Assembly: GCA_014871385.1 (NCBI GenBank)
Contig: CM026423.1
Coordinates: forward strand, 14,344,858 to 14,408,857
From: Ceratodon purpureus
Lineage: Eukaryota; Streptophyta; Bryopsida; Pseudoditrichales; Ditrichaceae
Direction: 5' to 3'
DNA length: 64,000 nucleotides
Made by a program: the position numbers and the translations under genes. Each line of letters begins with the position of its first letter. Position 1 is the stretch's first letter. The notes beneath the pieces were generated by a model. It saw nothing but the letters and a program-made list of their open reading frames with translations. It searched no databases and was not told the DNA's origin. This document shows positions 12,151-23,295 of this stretch, piece after piece.

Positions 12151-13122
12151 ATGGCACAGTCGGTAAGTGCAGGTAGCGGAGGCCATGGTGCTCCAGGGGA
12201 CCATCCAAAGCTCATTCTAGTGACGGGCGCGGGGGGAGTCGTGGGGTCCGTCGGAAGCAAGCTCGTTGCCATGCTGACAGCAAGCGGATTCGCAGTGCGA
12301 GCGCAAGTGAGGCGCCTCGACGAGAGGTCGGAGGCGCTGACAAAACTGGGTGCAGAGCTCGTGGTGGCGGATTTTACCCGTATGGATGACACCATGAGAG
12401 CGGTGCAGGGGTGCAGTCGCATCTTCTTCTGCCTGTCTGTGTCGGATGTATACCTCGAGGCGGCCCTGAACATCACGGCAGCTGCGAGGCACCACGGAGT
12501 TGAGGTGTTCGTCAACCTCTCCCAGATGACGGTCTCTCAGATGAGCATCACCAACATCACAACTGCCACCACGAGCAAGCAGCAAAAGTATCACTGGCTA
12601 GTGGAGCAGGTCCTCGCCTGGTCAGGCCTGCCGGTGGTGGAAATCCGCGCCACGCTCTTCCTCGAGCATCCTTTCTTCTACGCAATGGCTGCGAAAACCA
12701 TTCGCAAATCCAGAGAACTCCGACTCCCGTTCCGAACAGCGAAAATCTCCCCCACTGCCGCGATGGACGTGACGCGAGTGGCCTATGAGGTAATCTCCAA
12801 CCCGCAGAGTCATCTGGGGAAGGTGTACGAAGTGGTTGGGCCGGAGTCGTTGGACGGAGACGCCATGGCTGCGCAGTACTCCAAGGCGCTGGGGCGCGAG
12901 GTCAAGTACGTGGACGTACCCATGGAGGAATGGATGCAGACGGACCTCGCCGAGCAGCATTTGAGCGACCACCTGCACAACCACTTTACCATCCTGGCGG
13001 CGAAGACCGTGAGGGGCGAGAATGACCGCAAGAGTGACGACGTCGAGCTCGTCACGGGTGTCAAGGCGCTTACCGTCGAGGAGTGGGTTCGCCAGAACAT
13101 CCACTTCTTCGCAGCTGAGTAG
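12151..13122 (+). CDS. NmrA-like NAD(P)-binding oxidoreductase (atypical SDR)
   Basis: Single uninterrupted frame of 323 residues. A Rossmann nucleotide-binding fold starts at residue 21 (LILVTGAGGVVGSVG, glycine motif at 25-35). A basic stretch follows the second strand (VRAQVRR, 49-55), as in NADP-preferring members, then VVADFTRMDD (71-80) and IFFCLSVSD (91-99). The segment EIRATLFLEHPFF (164-176) fits the NmrA/HSCARG group of atypical short-chain dehydrogenases, whose members are redox sensors or reductases. Substrate unknown. Expected location is cytosolic; no signal peptide or membrane segment is seen. The gene has no introns and is clearly more GC-rich than its surroundings, with many G- or C-ending codons. 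This may reflect transfer from bacteria or fungi, or just codon bias. The start has good spacing; a GTAAGTG string at codons 5-7 looks like a splice donor, but the frame continues through it. Confidence 0.85.
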   Translation: MAQSVSAGSGGHGAPGDHPKLILVTGAGGVVGSVGSKLVAMLTASGFAVRAQVRRLDERSEALTKLGAELVVADFTRMDDTMRAVQGCSRIFFCLSVSDVYLEAALNITAAARHHGVEVFVNLSQMTVSQMSITNITTATTSKQQKYHWLVEQVLAWSGLPVVEIRATLFLEHPFFYAMAAKTIRKSRELRLPFRTAKISPTAAMDVTRVAYEVISNPQSHLGKVYEVVGPESLDGDAMAAQYSKALGREVKYVDVPMEEWMQTDLAEQHLSDHLHNHFTILAAKTVRGENDRKSDDVELVTGVKALTVEEWVRQNIHFFAAE

Positions 13123-13700
13123 ATCGGCTCACTGCATGTTAATGCATGCGCATATCACAAAACAAAATAATTAGTTGAACCTTCCGAAGCCCCTCCTAGT
13201 TTTGTACAGCTTATAGTACCTTCGTTCCGGTCTTTCTTCCAAATTTAAGGACAAAGGTGAGAAGCTTACAAAATAGGAAGGAACCATGCTTCTCTGTAAA
13301 TTTCTCTGTTTTATTTTCTAAGGAATATCATTGACGATGATGGCTAATTACATGGTCAAGTGTTTGAATTAAACTCTCCCGTGTACCTATGAAAAGCCCA
13401 CTTGAGCTCACATGTTACGATTGCGTCAGGACTAACTGGATTTCTGAACTGCAGTCTCAAAGGATGCTGCACTGCGGTGTCAATCAGTTTGAATGCCTTT
13501 CTCGTCATCCGCCGGTGCATGATCACAGACTGGAAGATTTATAACTAATTACACCACTCAAGAAAAAGCGCAGGCTGAGAACGATCATCACTCTTGAAGC
13601 ACGGGAAATATGCTCACTTTGTGAACCTCGTATTACACAACCTGCCTCCGTGTAGCAGGTAGCTTGTCCAGAGAAATTCAGCTTCAGTGACCGCAGAATT
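13123..13700. other. 3' flank of the oxidoreductase gene
   Basis: No gene supported. Probably includes the 3' UTR and ordinary spacer. Confidence 0.4.
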
Positions 13701-13704
13701 AAGG

Positions 13705-14010
13705 TAGAGGTCCCAGAAACCGTGCAAATTTCAGGTTTGCTTACTTCAGACAGTGGTGGAAAAAGTTTTGAATGTTTGGATGGTCCGCAAAGCTAGTGCA
13801 AATTCATCCCCCAAAAAACACATTTTTTGAGTAAGTTTATAATTTCCTGTGAAGTCATAGAGTGGCCATTAACCGTTCATAGAGTCTTTGTTTTCATGCG
13901 ATGTTGGATTCTAAAAATAGAGCGCTACTGCGCCAATCAAAAACTCTTAATTTTTTTCCGGCATGCACGGAATTAGAGTACTCTTGGACACTTTCTGAAA
14001 CCAGGCTAAA
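13705..14010 (+). repeat. Dispersed repeat, copy A (pairs with 22150-22395)
   Basis: The stretch starting with GAAACCGTGCAAATTTCAGG matches the one at about 22157 (GAAACCGTCCAAATTTCAGG), including later blocks GGTGGAAAAAGTT, ACATAGAGTCTT-like and TTGGATT. The orientation is the same. No coding capacity seen; probably a fragment of an old transposable element. Confidence 0.65.
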
Positions 14011-14195
14011 TTAGTTTATCAGACCTAGCCATGAAGCCTACTACTCGGTTTCTGGAACCTCTACCTCATCATCATGAGCTGAACATAACCGTTGCCTCTG
14101 GAAGTCGGAAAAAAATAAAACTATACTTACCAATGATTATTACTCTAGTGGCACAAAGTCATGGTCATGAAGCTATGAAAATTAGCTTAAGTATA

Positions 14196-14603
14196 AGGTG
14201 GAGGCACCCATAGCCGACCAGGTACCCATAACTAATTAGTAGACTTCTCCATTTCCAACCACTTATTGTTCTAAATCTTGGGAGATCTAGAAGAAAGTAT
14301 CAAGCATGATTGGTAGAAAGGGAATCAAAGGGAATCATACGGGAATAATTTGGTAGTAGCACAGTGATCAAGTTTTGGTGTCATCGTGGTCGGTTTTAGG
14401 TGGGCCTACATATCGATTGTATGTATTACAAAAAAAATGTCTTTCAAAATTCATAGTAAATTAAATATTGAAGTAAACATGACATTTAAAGTTGCATTCC
14501 TCCTTGAACCTATTTCTCCTTCAAGGAAAAATCTCCCTCAACTTATACACCTCCAATCTTAGTGGCAAATCTCTTAACTGGTCGGTTATAGGTGCCTCCA
14601 CCT
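14196..14603. mobile_element. MITE-like element with 26-bp terminal inverted repeats, TA flanks
   Basis: The left end AGGTGGAGGCACCCATAGCC is mirrored at the right end (complement AGGTGGAGGCACCTATAACC), and the match continues with CGACCAG. TA lies directly outside both ends (14194-14195 and 14604-14605), as expected for a Tc1/mariner-type target duplication. The 408-bp interior has no transposase, so it is non-autonomous. Confidence 0.7.
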
Positions 14604-14605
14604 TA

Positions 14606-16110
14606 TTGGCTTGCTCTCGAAGATGGGTACCACTAAACCTTTCAATATTTAAGGATTCATTCACCGTTTCTATCAGAGAGTTTTGGTCGCTGGAATATTT
14701 TATTTTTAATTTCAGTTTTTTTTTTGTTTTGCAGCTTTTGCATTTTGAGAGCCAATTTTGAGACTATCTGATGAAAAACCCACATGTAGAATCTTCATGT
14801 TATGGTCAAATCACACTTCCCTTTAAATTGGGTGTCCGGGTATACAAGGCCGGGACGGCGGGACACACTCTGCACCATTTGGAACCCTATTCCTCTAAGG
14901 TCTCTCTACCTCTCTCGGAGCTCTCAACAAAATAGAGCAGTAGATCAAGATCTTTTGACTCCGAAGTTAGAAAGAAAGAGGTTACCTCGGGGGTGAGTGG
15001 GGGACTACTGGTTTAAGTTGTGAAGACTCTCATCATGTTAAATCATTTCAAAGCTTATTGTATTTAGTATGCTCCGGGCATGAATAAGCTCCAAGATTTG
15101 TGTGACCAATGTTATGCCAAGTGTAAAGACATTAATAAAAAAATTGGTTTTTACAAATTTCTTTTCTATAGAAAATTTCACCACCAAACTTTTTTAGTGT
15201 ATGATTCATCAAGATATTGTCTTATCTTAACGATTGGATTTAGCGTCATAAGAATACAAACTTTATTAAATTGTAAAAGCATGATTATATGAAATTTTGA
15301 CCATGCCGTATTTATACAAATATTTATTATAAAATTAGAGTGAAAATAAAAAGGTTTTAGAACTAATCATCAAATTGATTTAAAAAAATATTATATTAAG
15401 TGCGGGCCTATCATTTCCTTTGGCACCTTTGGCACCTATCGCACCATTGCACATACATTTCTGTAATTCATACTAAATCTAAATATTAAATATGTAATTA
15501 CATCCACTTCAACATGTTATGTTTGCATCAACAAAGTGACTTCCATTTTCAAATAATATTTTTTCTATTAAAAATATAATCTTAAAGTTGTTTATACTTT
15601 GTTCAAAAATTTCTATGACTAAGACCAAAAACATAAATACAGGTTAAAATTCACATTGTATGAAAGTATACACATAAATTTACAAAACTTTCATAATTTA
15701 TTAATGTGTTTTAGCAAAAATTACATTTGTTTAGATTCAAAAAGTTACATTTAAAAAAGATATGATACTTGAAGTGGTTTTTAATTTGCAAGACTTCCAT
15801 GATTGAAAGGAAAGCATAATTACACTTTAAACTATGCATTGTATAAAATGATATACATAGATGTATAAATTAACAATGTGTAAAAACATCCATGTTATTA
15901 CTTTGAAGATCCACAATTGTGGTGGCTCAGAGCTACTTCACACGATGAGCTAAAACATTGGAATTTTTATTTGACTCATAGCTTATTGATCCAAATCATA
16001 TTTACCTCATAGCTCACAGTTTAGCCCCTACTGTTCTGAGGGTATTTTTCATCAAAACTGCCTCAAAACAACCCCTCTTCAAAGCAAGGTGGATTTTGCA
16101 AACTTGGGGT
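14606..16110. other. AT-rich spacer
   Basis: Short frames at 14802-14996 and 15080-15292 show no family features. I see no gene here. Confidence 0.5.
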
Positions 16111-16115
16111 CTTAA

Positions 16116-17042
16116 CCCCTAAAGGTTCTGGAAATCCAAAATGGCTCTCGGCTGTTTCGGGCAGCCTAGATGAAGGGGTTAAAAGTAATATTCTTGCCTA
16201 AGAATTTTATTGGATGCTCTTTATACCACAAAGTGTATGTGGTAAAATTTTCGAAGCCAAATTTCATTTTTAGAACCTTCATCTAGAAATTTTAGGTTTC
16301 AAGTCCAAAACGGGCAGTTTAAAATTAGGTTTTTTTAGATTTTTTTTTTTGGAAATGTGTTCATAACCAATTCACTACTCAAAATCCAAAGTGGCCTAAG
16401 TCAAAAAGTTTACCAATTTTACAAGGGCAGCCTCCAAACATTACAAAAACAACCTTCAAAGTTTTTGGTATTTTTACAAATTTTTCTTTCAAAATTTGTC
16501 AAAATTTGAGATTTAGGAATTATTAGTTTTTTTTTTCCAATAATTTAAAAACTCAAGGACTTAACTTTTAACCGTTCACTTTTTTAAAAAACTAAAAGCA
16601 TTTCACGTCATTTAAGTTTTACCATATTGTTGTTTTTGTACCTTCTTCTAGAAAATAATTTGCATGAAAGCCAAAAAAGTGTAATGAGACTCTAAAATTT
16701 TGCATGGAGGTGCTCAACTTAGTTACCTACTTGGAAAAAAATATGAGCAAAATGTTTGAGGTAACAGTAATCAAGTCTCCCTTGGCACCATTTAGAGTAT
16801 GCCTTTTGCGCAAAGCAAAAAAAAAACAAACAGTAAACTTTGAATGCTATAATCTCACAAAAGGTAAAGATCCAACCGTTGAAACTTGACATGCTATTAG
16901 TGCAGGTAGTTAGGTTTAAGATCTTACGGTTGGATGTATTAAAAATTAAAAAAATTAAGAATCATACTTCAACTTCTACAAGGTTGTCAAAAATCACAGT
17001 TTTTGGTCTTGGAGGTCCAAAAACGGCTTGAACCTTTAGGGA
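16116..17042. mobile_element. TTAA-flanked element, copy 1 (piggyBac- or Sola-like, non-autonomous)
   Basis: A 927-bp unit lies between TTAA at 16112-16115 and TTAA at 17043-17046. The left end CCCCTAAAGGTTC is mirrored by GAACCTTTAGGGA at the right (one mismatch). The interior matches the element at 58945-59874 along its length, for example CATCTAGAAATTTTAGGTTT and TCCAAAACGGGCAG. A second mirrored end, CCTTTAGGGG with TTAA, lies at 17815-17828 and could mark a longer version. TTAA target duplication with CCY termini is the signature of piggyBac-type elements; Sola-type elements are an alternative. No transposase frame is visible. Confidence 0.7.
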
Positions 17043-17046
17043 TTAA

Positions 17047-18101
17047 CTAGTACATCTAACCGTAAGATCTTGTAGCTAACTTCTATGTCTAATGTCCACC
17101 AAATCTCACACACTCATTCCTCACCAATTGCAAGATCATAACGTTCAAAGTTGAAAAACAAGTTTTTTTTCCCTGCTCAAAAAGGGGACAACAGAGTATT
17201 GAAGGCCCAAAAAACCATTTTTTAAAGTAGATATGGAATGAGTCTCTCCATATTCTTGTTTCTAAGTGCGTCAGGTACATGTCCTAAAAATGTCATATTC
17301 AAAAAAAGTGTGGAAGGTTGCCAAAACAATTATTTTCCACTAGGGGGCATACTGAAATTCACAAACTAAGGCTGTTTTTTGACAATATAATTATCATATG
17401 AAAAAAAATTGGATTAAAAATCCAAACGGTGGGAACATGCTCTACTGCCTTCTCTATACATAGAAATTTTTATTTTTGAAAAATATTAAAATCTGAATTT
17501 TTGGTGGAATTTCAAAGTTTTGTCTTTGGGCAGATTTTGGTAATTTTGGGCAGTTTTGGGCAGTTTTGGGCAGAATTTGCTATGATTCACTGTCATCTCA
17601 TTGGCTTACTTACTTTGCAAACCTGCCATTGGAGGAGCTTCAGAGGTTCAGAGGTGTATAACTTTTCACTCCAACATCGGAATTTAGAATAAAAAATACC
17701 GACATGAAGCTCTCACCAAGGCCTACTTTTAATAAAATTTTCATAAAATATGAGTTTAAATTGCATTCGTAGGTACATGCCCAAACTCCAAAAAAGCCCA
17801 CTTTGCGAAATTGTCCTTTAGGGGTTAAGTCAAAATATTTAAGTCATAGCTCACTTGTCATAGTGTGAAAGATTCCTTAGTTTGTATGTGATGTTGAGAT
17901 GCACATATTTTGTTTTTGATGAATTTGTCTTGTAGACCTAAGCTTAGTGGTGGAAAAAATAGAGAGTTAATTCAAGCTTGTCTTCAAAGTTTCTCTTCTT
18001 TTTCTATTTTTGACGAGACCTTGGTGGTTATATGTACTCTTTTTGTACGTCTGAGGCTTGGCGCAATAGCTCTCCTTCAACTTGCACCATGATGAGTACC
18101 T
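17047..18101. other. Spacer with repeat-derived sequence
   Basis: It contains an inverted copy of a nearby string (ACATCTAACCGTAAGATCTT at about 17052 against its complement at about 16920), a short triple GGGCAGTTTT repeat at about 17548-17570, and the extra TTAA-type end near 17815. No gene supported. Confidence 0.5.
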
Positions 18102-18265
18102 CTACTTTTGATGTTTGTGAGAATGATAAAAAGTAAGAGGACTATCAGGAGACAAATATAAAATTGGCAAAAAGAAGTTGTTTCTACTTTTGATGTTTGT
18201 GAGAATGATAAAAAGTAAGAGGACTATCAGGAGACAAATATAAAATTGGCAAAAAGAAGTTGTTT
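18102..18265. repeat. Perfect 82-bp tandem duplication
   Basis: The unit starting CTACTTTTGATGTTTGTGAG at 18102 is repeated without visible change at 18184 and ends at 18265 with AAGTTGTTT. It lies in non-coding DNA. Identity suggests a recent event or an assembly duplication. Confidence 0.9.
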
Positions 18266-19209
18266 CATGTTGGATCGTGGCCATGTTCAAGTCCCTTGAA
18301 GTTGATTGTTGCTAGGGTTGATGTACCTAAAACCACCAACTTAAGGTTTTGAGCCTTTTCTTTGGGGTATTTTTGGGGTATAATTTTCCCATGTAGGAAA
18401 GTTGTTTTCTAACATTATGCAATTTTTTTCAAAATTTCTTTCCAATAGTAAAATAGAGACAAATTCCTAAATACAAAAGTACTTTGTGACCGAGAACTGA
18501 CTTGTAGACTTTTCTATTTGTCACACATAGCTGGTACTAATTTTCACTCATAATCCGACCCAAAACTATTAACTTTTTGAGTATTTTGATTCGTCAGTTT
18601 GAATTGAATGTTCTGACAATGCTAGTTCAGCCTAGTTGCGTATATGGGGAGTCCTACAGTTGCTGGTTTGGGTACATCAACCCTAATAGCATTGCAAAGG
18701 ATGGTGCAAAGAATCAGCCACTAGGTCATAACAATGATCATTCCAAGAGGACTATTGGTGACATTGGTCATGGGAAACTTTTGAACTTTTAGGGCCGATT
18801 CAAACTATGGTCAAACTTCAAGAGGAGAAGCCTCTCAACCAATGAAAACGCAGGAATGGCCAAAGTTCCTCCTCTCGCCCTTCACACTGGAGGCCCAAGT
18901 CCAAAGGACGTCACCACCAAATGAGTCTAGGTGGCAGCACTTTTAGCAAGTTTTGGCGCCAAGAGTTTCTCCTCTTAACCAAAGTTTGGATCGAACAAAG
19001 TGCTTGACCCAAACTTCAGTCGAGAGGAGAAACTTTTTTTTCCTTATAATAATCAAAATTTGATAGAATCTTGACCGTTAAATGGAAAAGGCAGATTTTT
19101 TGAGGATAAAGTGGGTCGTCTCTCTCTTCTAGCCCTCTTTCTCTTCTGATGTTGGTTTTGGTCCAAATTTTTTGCCTTTGTTTTTTGCTGTTTAGCTCTA
19201 GTTTTTTTC

Positions 19210-20110
19210 GCAATTTTTTTGATGGATCAGTTTTCTCAAGAAGGAGAGTTCTTTAGGCAAGAAAGGAGGATGGGGTTAAAAATGTTTTTGAGGGTCAACT
19301 CTTTTGGTGCATTTGAGCCATTTTCAGCGCCTAGAAGAGAGGAAAGTGTAAAAGATGTTTGAAAGGGTTGAGAGAGTTGAGGAGAGGGGTGTAGAAGAGG
19401 AGAAGGATTGTGAGATTGTAGGGACTTCAAAGAAAAAGACTGTTCCAAAGAAGAACGCTGCCCAAAGAAGAAAGCTACAAAAATAGAAATGAAGGTTGAA
19501 GGAGAAGGAGGGAATTGGACTTGGCTTGATTCCGAGGTACATCAACTCATTGCCTTGAAAGAAGAAATGGAATCCGATTTGATAGGAACGGCAAAAAATA
19601 AGGTAAGAAAACCCTAAACCTAATTATGTTTTTTTGCATATAAAAATGTCAATTTGTGAGGCCTAAAGGCCTATGCCCCAACCCCAGGCCCTTCCTTCCC
19701 CCTAAGGATTTTTTAAAAAATTGCCGTGGTGGTTTGAACCTCGTACTCTCATCTTTCGGCCGGGAGCCTTCCATGGAGGGAGCCTCCTCCCCACCAACCC
19801 ACTTGATGACAAAGGATTGCCACCAACTTCCTTTACTTAGCTTCCAATCCTTCAATTTCTTCCCCTACACTTGTTGAAATTTTTTTGGAAGTGTCGTTTT
19901 TTATTATTTCCTTCATTGTTTCACTGTTTTTGAGTGAAAGAATTGATATGCGTCTTCATGCAAGGATGGTTGTCATGCTCCCGAAATTCAACCAAACAGC
20001 CCAAGCTTGCCGTAAGAAGTTCAATTAGATTTTTGAATCGTACAAAAAGGACAAACTTGCAAATGGAATTTCAGGTAACAACTGATAGAGCAAGTTTTAT
20101 GAGGCTCTAA
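19210..20110 (+). pseudogene. Myb/SANT-like second protein of the PIF/Harbinger element, broken
   Basis: Frame fragments from about 19222 (MDQFSQEGEFFRQER) lead to a SANT-like start at about 19513 (NWTWLDSEVHQLIALKEEM) and, after an interruption at about 19600-19970, to ACRKKFN and YKKDKLANGISGNN near 20010-20080. In intact elements this protein binds the terminal repeats and brings the transposase to DNA. In-frame stops occur (for example after VKDV and after KFN). The interrupting stretch may be an intron or a later insertion. Confidence 0.65.
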
Positions 20111-20490
20111 ATTAATGGTACCATCAAGCCGGCTAAGTTTTCAAGCATGTTTTAGCGACAACAAATAGTAATACGGATTTTCACACCAATTCTTTACCGG
20201 AAATTGAAAGTACTCCGATATTTACCCTTCATAAACATACAAAACGAAGAACAATTTTCAGGAAAGATCAATTGAGATTTTTGAGAGAATGGCTAAACCA
20301 CCATTGGATTAATGAAGAATTTTGAAAGAACAAATGAAACACTAGAAAAAGTAGATCACCAACTTGACCATCTCATTAACAAACTTTAGTTCAAAGTACT
20401 ACCCCAATTCAGAACTAGAACTATCATAGTTACAGATCTCAAATCGAATAGTTGATTCTTGGGCCAAAAGAGCTTTGTAAAAACTCTTAG

Positions 20491-21530
20491 CTAATAGTAA
20501 ATCACCCGAGTTGCTTCGGCCAACATTTCCTTCATTTTTTTTTGACATTCAGCTTTGATTTCCTCTCCTTCATCATTTTCACCATCTACATCTTCTTCCT
20601 CTTCCATTTCAATGAATGGTGTCTCCTCAGCCTCGGGATTTATCTTCTGTAATTCCCTCATTTTCCTCAAAAATGCTTCTAGGGCTTTAAAAATATCAAC
20701 ATTATGAAAATTCCCTAAAGACGTATTAGCCTCCTCTTGCAAATCCTTCTCTGCATCTACCGCCTAGTCCATATTGAAATCATCTTGCTGAATAATACAC
20801 AAATTGTGTAAACACAAGGCTGCAGTAACAATATTCGGTACATTTCGAAGTGACATATCAATCCGCTTTAGTAAAATCCGCCATCTTCTTTTCAGAATTC
20901 CAAATGTCCTCTCCACATCCATACGGATGCTTGATTGGATAAATTCCAATGGAATTTTTTTCTAAGTAAATCGTCCCTCTCCCCTTTGAAAGGTGAATAA
21001 AACCAAGGCTGCATAGGGTAAGCACCGTCCCTAATAAACTTGAATGATAAGAACTTTCATTTCATAGTCTTCTTTCGAATTTCAGATTTCTAAAATAATG
21101 CCCAATCATGTATCCTCCCGGCCCATGCAAAATCATAATCCCAGAATTTAAACTGCGCATCTATAACTCCTTAAAGCAAACATGAATAAAAACCTTTCCT
21201 ATTGTAATATGCGACTAGATCATGAGAGGGTGCTAAAATGGGTATATGGCTGCCATCTATCGCCCCTAATGTGAAAGGAATGCTATGTAATGCCTCAAAT
21301 CCATAAGCTATCTCTATCATCCTCGCAAGAGTTGCTTTTGAAAAAACTAATGGTTGGAGGTGAATTCTAATAGCCTCACAATATTCCCTCACAATCATAG
21401 AAGTTGTACTTAACCCTATGCCATACAAATCTTCAATCATTCCTAATGAACTTCCAGTTGCCAATCAGGACAAAGTTACAGCAACTCTACACTCAACACT
21501 AATACTCTCTCTGAATTCCTTCTCCGGAAA
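20491..21530 (-). pseudogene. PIF/Harbinger DDE transposase (DDE_Tnp_4 type), broken
   Basis: Read on the minus strand. Fragment 21464-21171 has LYGIGLSTTSMIVREYC and IPFTLGAIDGSHIPI with the first catalytic Asp. A middle part (about 21170-20950) has KFIRDGAYPMQPWFYSPF with the second Asp, after frameshifts. Fragment 20949-20764 has RMDVERTFGILKRRWRILLK with the catalytic Glu, then LCLHNLC. An acidic C-terminal extension follows (20742-20491, EEEEDVDGENDEGEE). An in-frame TGA precedes LATGSSLGM. The order and spacing fit the family; it cannot make an intact enzyme. It would have cut and pasted the surrounding element. Confidence 0.85.
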
Positions 21531-22149
21531 TGATTATATAACTGTTTGCTCCAAAAACCCTCCATATCTCTGAAAATGCCAGCAAGACCTCTCAAAATCC
21601 ACCCTCCGCCCTTGTGTGATAAATACCGCCATCAACATCATTTGGACATTTTGCTGAAAAATTGCAAGTTTTTGCAATGCCTAAATGTCCACAATAACAT
21701 ACTTCATAACCATAAACATCGAAAGGAGAACAAGGATTTTTTCTCTTCTAGAATCCATATTTAAAGAGTGAGACTCGAGAGAATAAAATTTCAGAAAATT
21801 CCCCCATTCATGTACCAAATGGTCATTTCACATTTTGGCAAATGCTATGGAGTTTGACCTTTGGCCTTCTCCTTTGGGCCTTCACACTATGCTCGGCCAA
21901 AGCCCCCAAGTTTATTATTTTAAGATTACTTTTCAAGCCCAAAAGCTTCATCTATGGATTAAGTTCAGGATAGTGGACTGAGGCTTCTCCTCTCAACTTT
22001 TCCACAGTCTAAACCGGCCCTTGACCTCCAAAGCTAAAATAGTTATGAGGGGTAAACTTGCATTACTCAGCAATCTGTGATTGACCACCCCAAGAATAGT
22101 GAAGAAAACATCGACCACATTTAGGAATACCAAAGGGAATAAGATAACG

Positions 22150-22395
22150 GTCATAGAAACCGTCCAAATTTCAGGTTTGCTCACTTGGGACACTAGTGGA
22201 AAAAGTTGGTAATTTTTGTATTGGATTGTTCAGTCCTAGGGGGGCCACTAACTGAACATAGAGTCTTGGTTAGTATGAGCAGTTGGATTTTGAAATTAGA
22301 ACGTTTCTGTATCAATCAGAAGCACTCAAGTTTTGCAGGCATAGACGAAATTGGAGCACTTTTGCACACTTTTAGGAAAGAGGCTGGATGAGTTT
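22150..22395 (+). repeat. Dispersed repeat, copy B (pairs with 13705-14010)
   Basis: Diverged copy of the sequence at 13705-14010 in the same orientation. It starts just past the right end of the Harbinger element. No coding capacity. Confidence 0.6.
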
Positions 22396-22649
22396 GTGTA
22401 ACCTAGGCTAGAAGCCTACTTGGCAGTTTTAGGACCTGCGCGGTTTTTGCCACTATTGCCTTAGTGAAGGAGCGGATAGGCATTGTTAAAAATAAGCAGC
22501 TACTTGTGTATATATAGTCTGTCTTAGAACTTACTCTTGATTTATTTTAACATTTTCTTTGAAAAGTTTAAACATGTGCCTCCTTTGAAATTGAAGCATT
22601 CTATAATCTCTTCATTGGTGTCATTAACCACATAACCAGAGTTGTCAGG

Positions 22650-23295
22650 ACGCTCGACGTCCGAGTGGACGTCTAGACGTCTCAGGACATCCGCTAGCGC
22701 TTCAGAACGTCCGATGACTTAGAAAGGAAAAAAATCACACGGACAAGTTTCACCCCAAGTGAAACGGGAGTGGGAGTGGCGAGGGCGCTTCCGATGTGGG
22801 TGGTAAAACTTTTCGACCGTCTGATCGGCGAATCCTGCGACGCGGCAGCATATGGGTCGTCCAATCGCAGCAACGGCCGCGGGGCCGACCTCTACGTCCC
22901 CCCGACGGCAACTGCTCCGATCCAAAAACCATGATGCGGCCGCGGCGGGCGATTGTAGGCTGCCGGATCGGAGCGGCTGTCGTCGGCCGTCCGAGGTTGC
23001 GGCCATCTACACGGGCCGGCCGCAGCATCGGCCCATCGACGGCCGTCCCGATCGGACGGTTGAGATGCGGCTGTGGTGGCTGCATCACGGCCGCTTGATC
23101 CTGGCCGCCGTCGGCCGCCTACGCCGTTCGCGGCGACAGCCACCATTTTTAAAAAAACGCCCCAAAACTTAAAATGTCCATAACTTCTTCAAAAATTGTC
23201 CAAAATGGGCTTATGAGGTGTTTTTTTGGCATCTACGTTTTTAGTAGATGCCAAAAAACATGTCTTTAGTCCTATTTGGACAAGTTTTAAAGAAG
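22650..23295. repeat. GC-rich foldback module, left copy
   Basis: A CGGCC-rich arm (about 22780-23150) in AT-rich surroundings ends in AAAAAACGCCCCAAAACTTA. A palindrome of about 110 bp follows at 23184-23295, centred on GGCATCTAC / GTAGATGCC. The arm and palindrome recur inverted at 26095-26720. The outer edge carries repeated ACGTC strings (22655-22690). Open frames here in several phases are a by-product of GC content. Confidence 0.7.

Larger units (their letters stand above)
18792..22020. mobile_element. PIF/Harbinger DNA transposon, full length but inactivated
   Basis: The left end GGGCCGATTCAAACTATGG is mirrored at the right end (complement GGGCCGGTTTAGACTGTGG), and the inverted similarity continues to AGAGGAGAAGCCTC. 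The 3-bp flanks are TTA (18789-18791) and TTG (22021-22023), close to the TWA target duplication of the superfamily with one change. Inside are a minus-strand DDE transposase relic and a plus-strand Myb/SANT-like relic, the two-gene layout expected of Harbinger elements. Both carry stops and frameshifts. Confidence 0.88.

Noticed and set aside
12163-12169. GTAAGTG donor-like string near the start of the NmrA-like gene
   Set aside because: The frame continues through it and the downstream residues form the expected fold, so an intron here is unlikely.
12084-13104. Long minus-strand open frames opposite the NmrA-like gene
   Set aside because: They mirror the GC-rich codons of the plus-strand gene; only the plus frame carries the dinucleotide-binding motif.
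22719-23172. Several overlapping Arg/Pro/Gly-rich frames on both strands
   Set aside because: All six phases are open because of CGGCC-rich composition; no motif, and the sequence is a repeat module.
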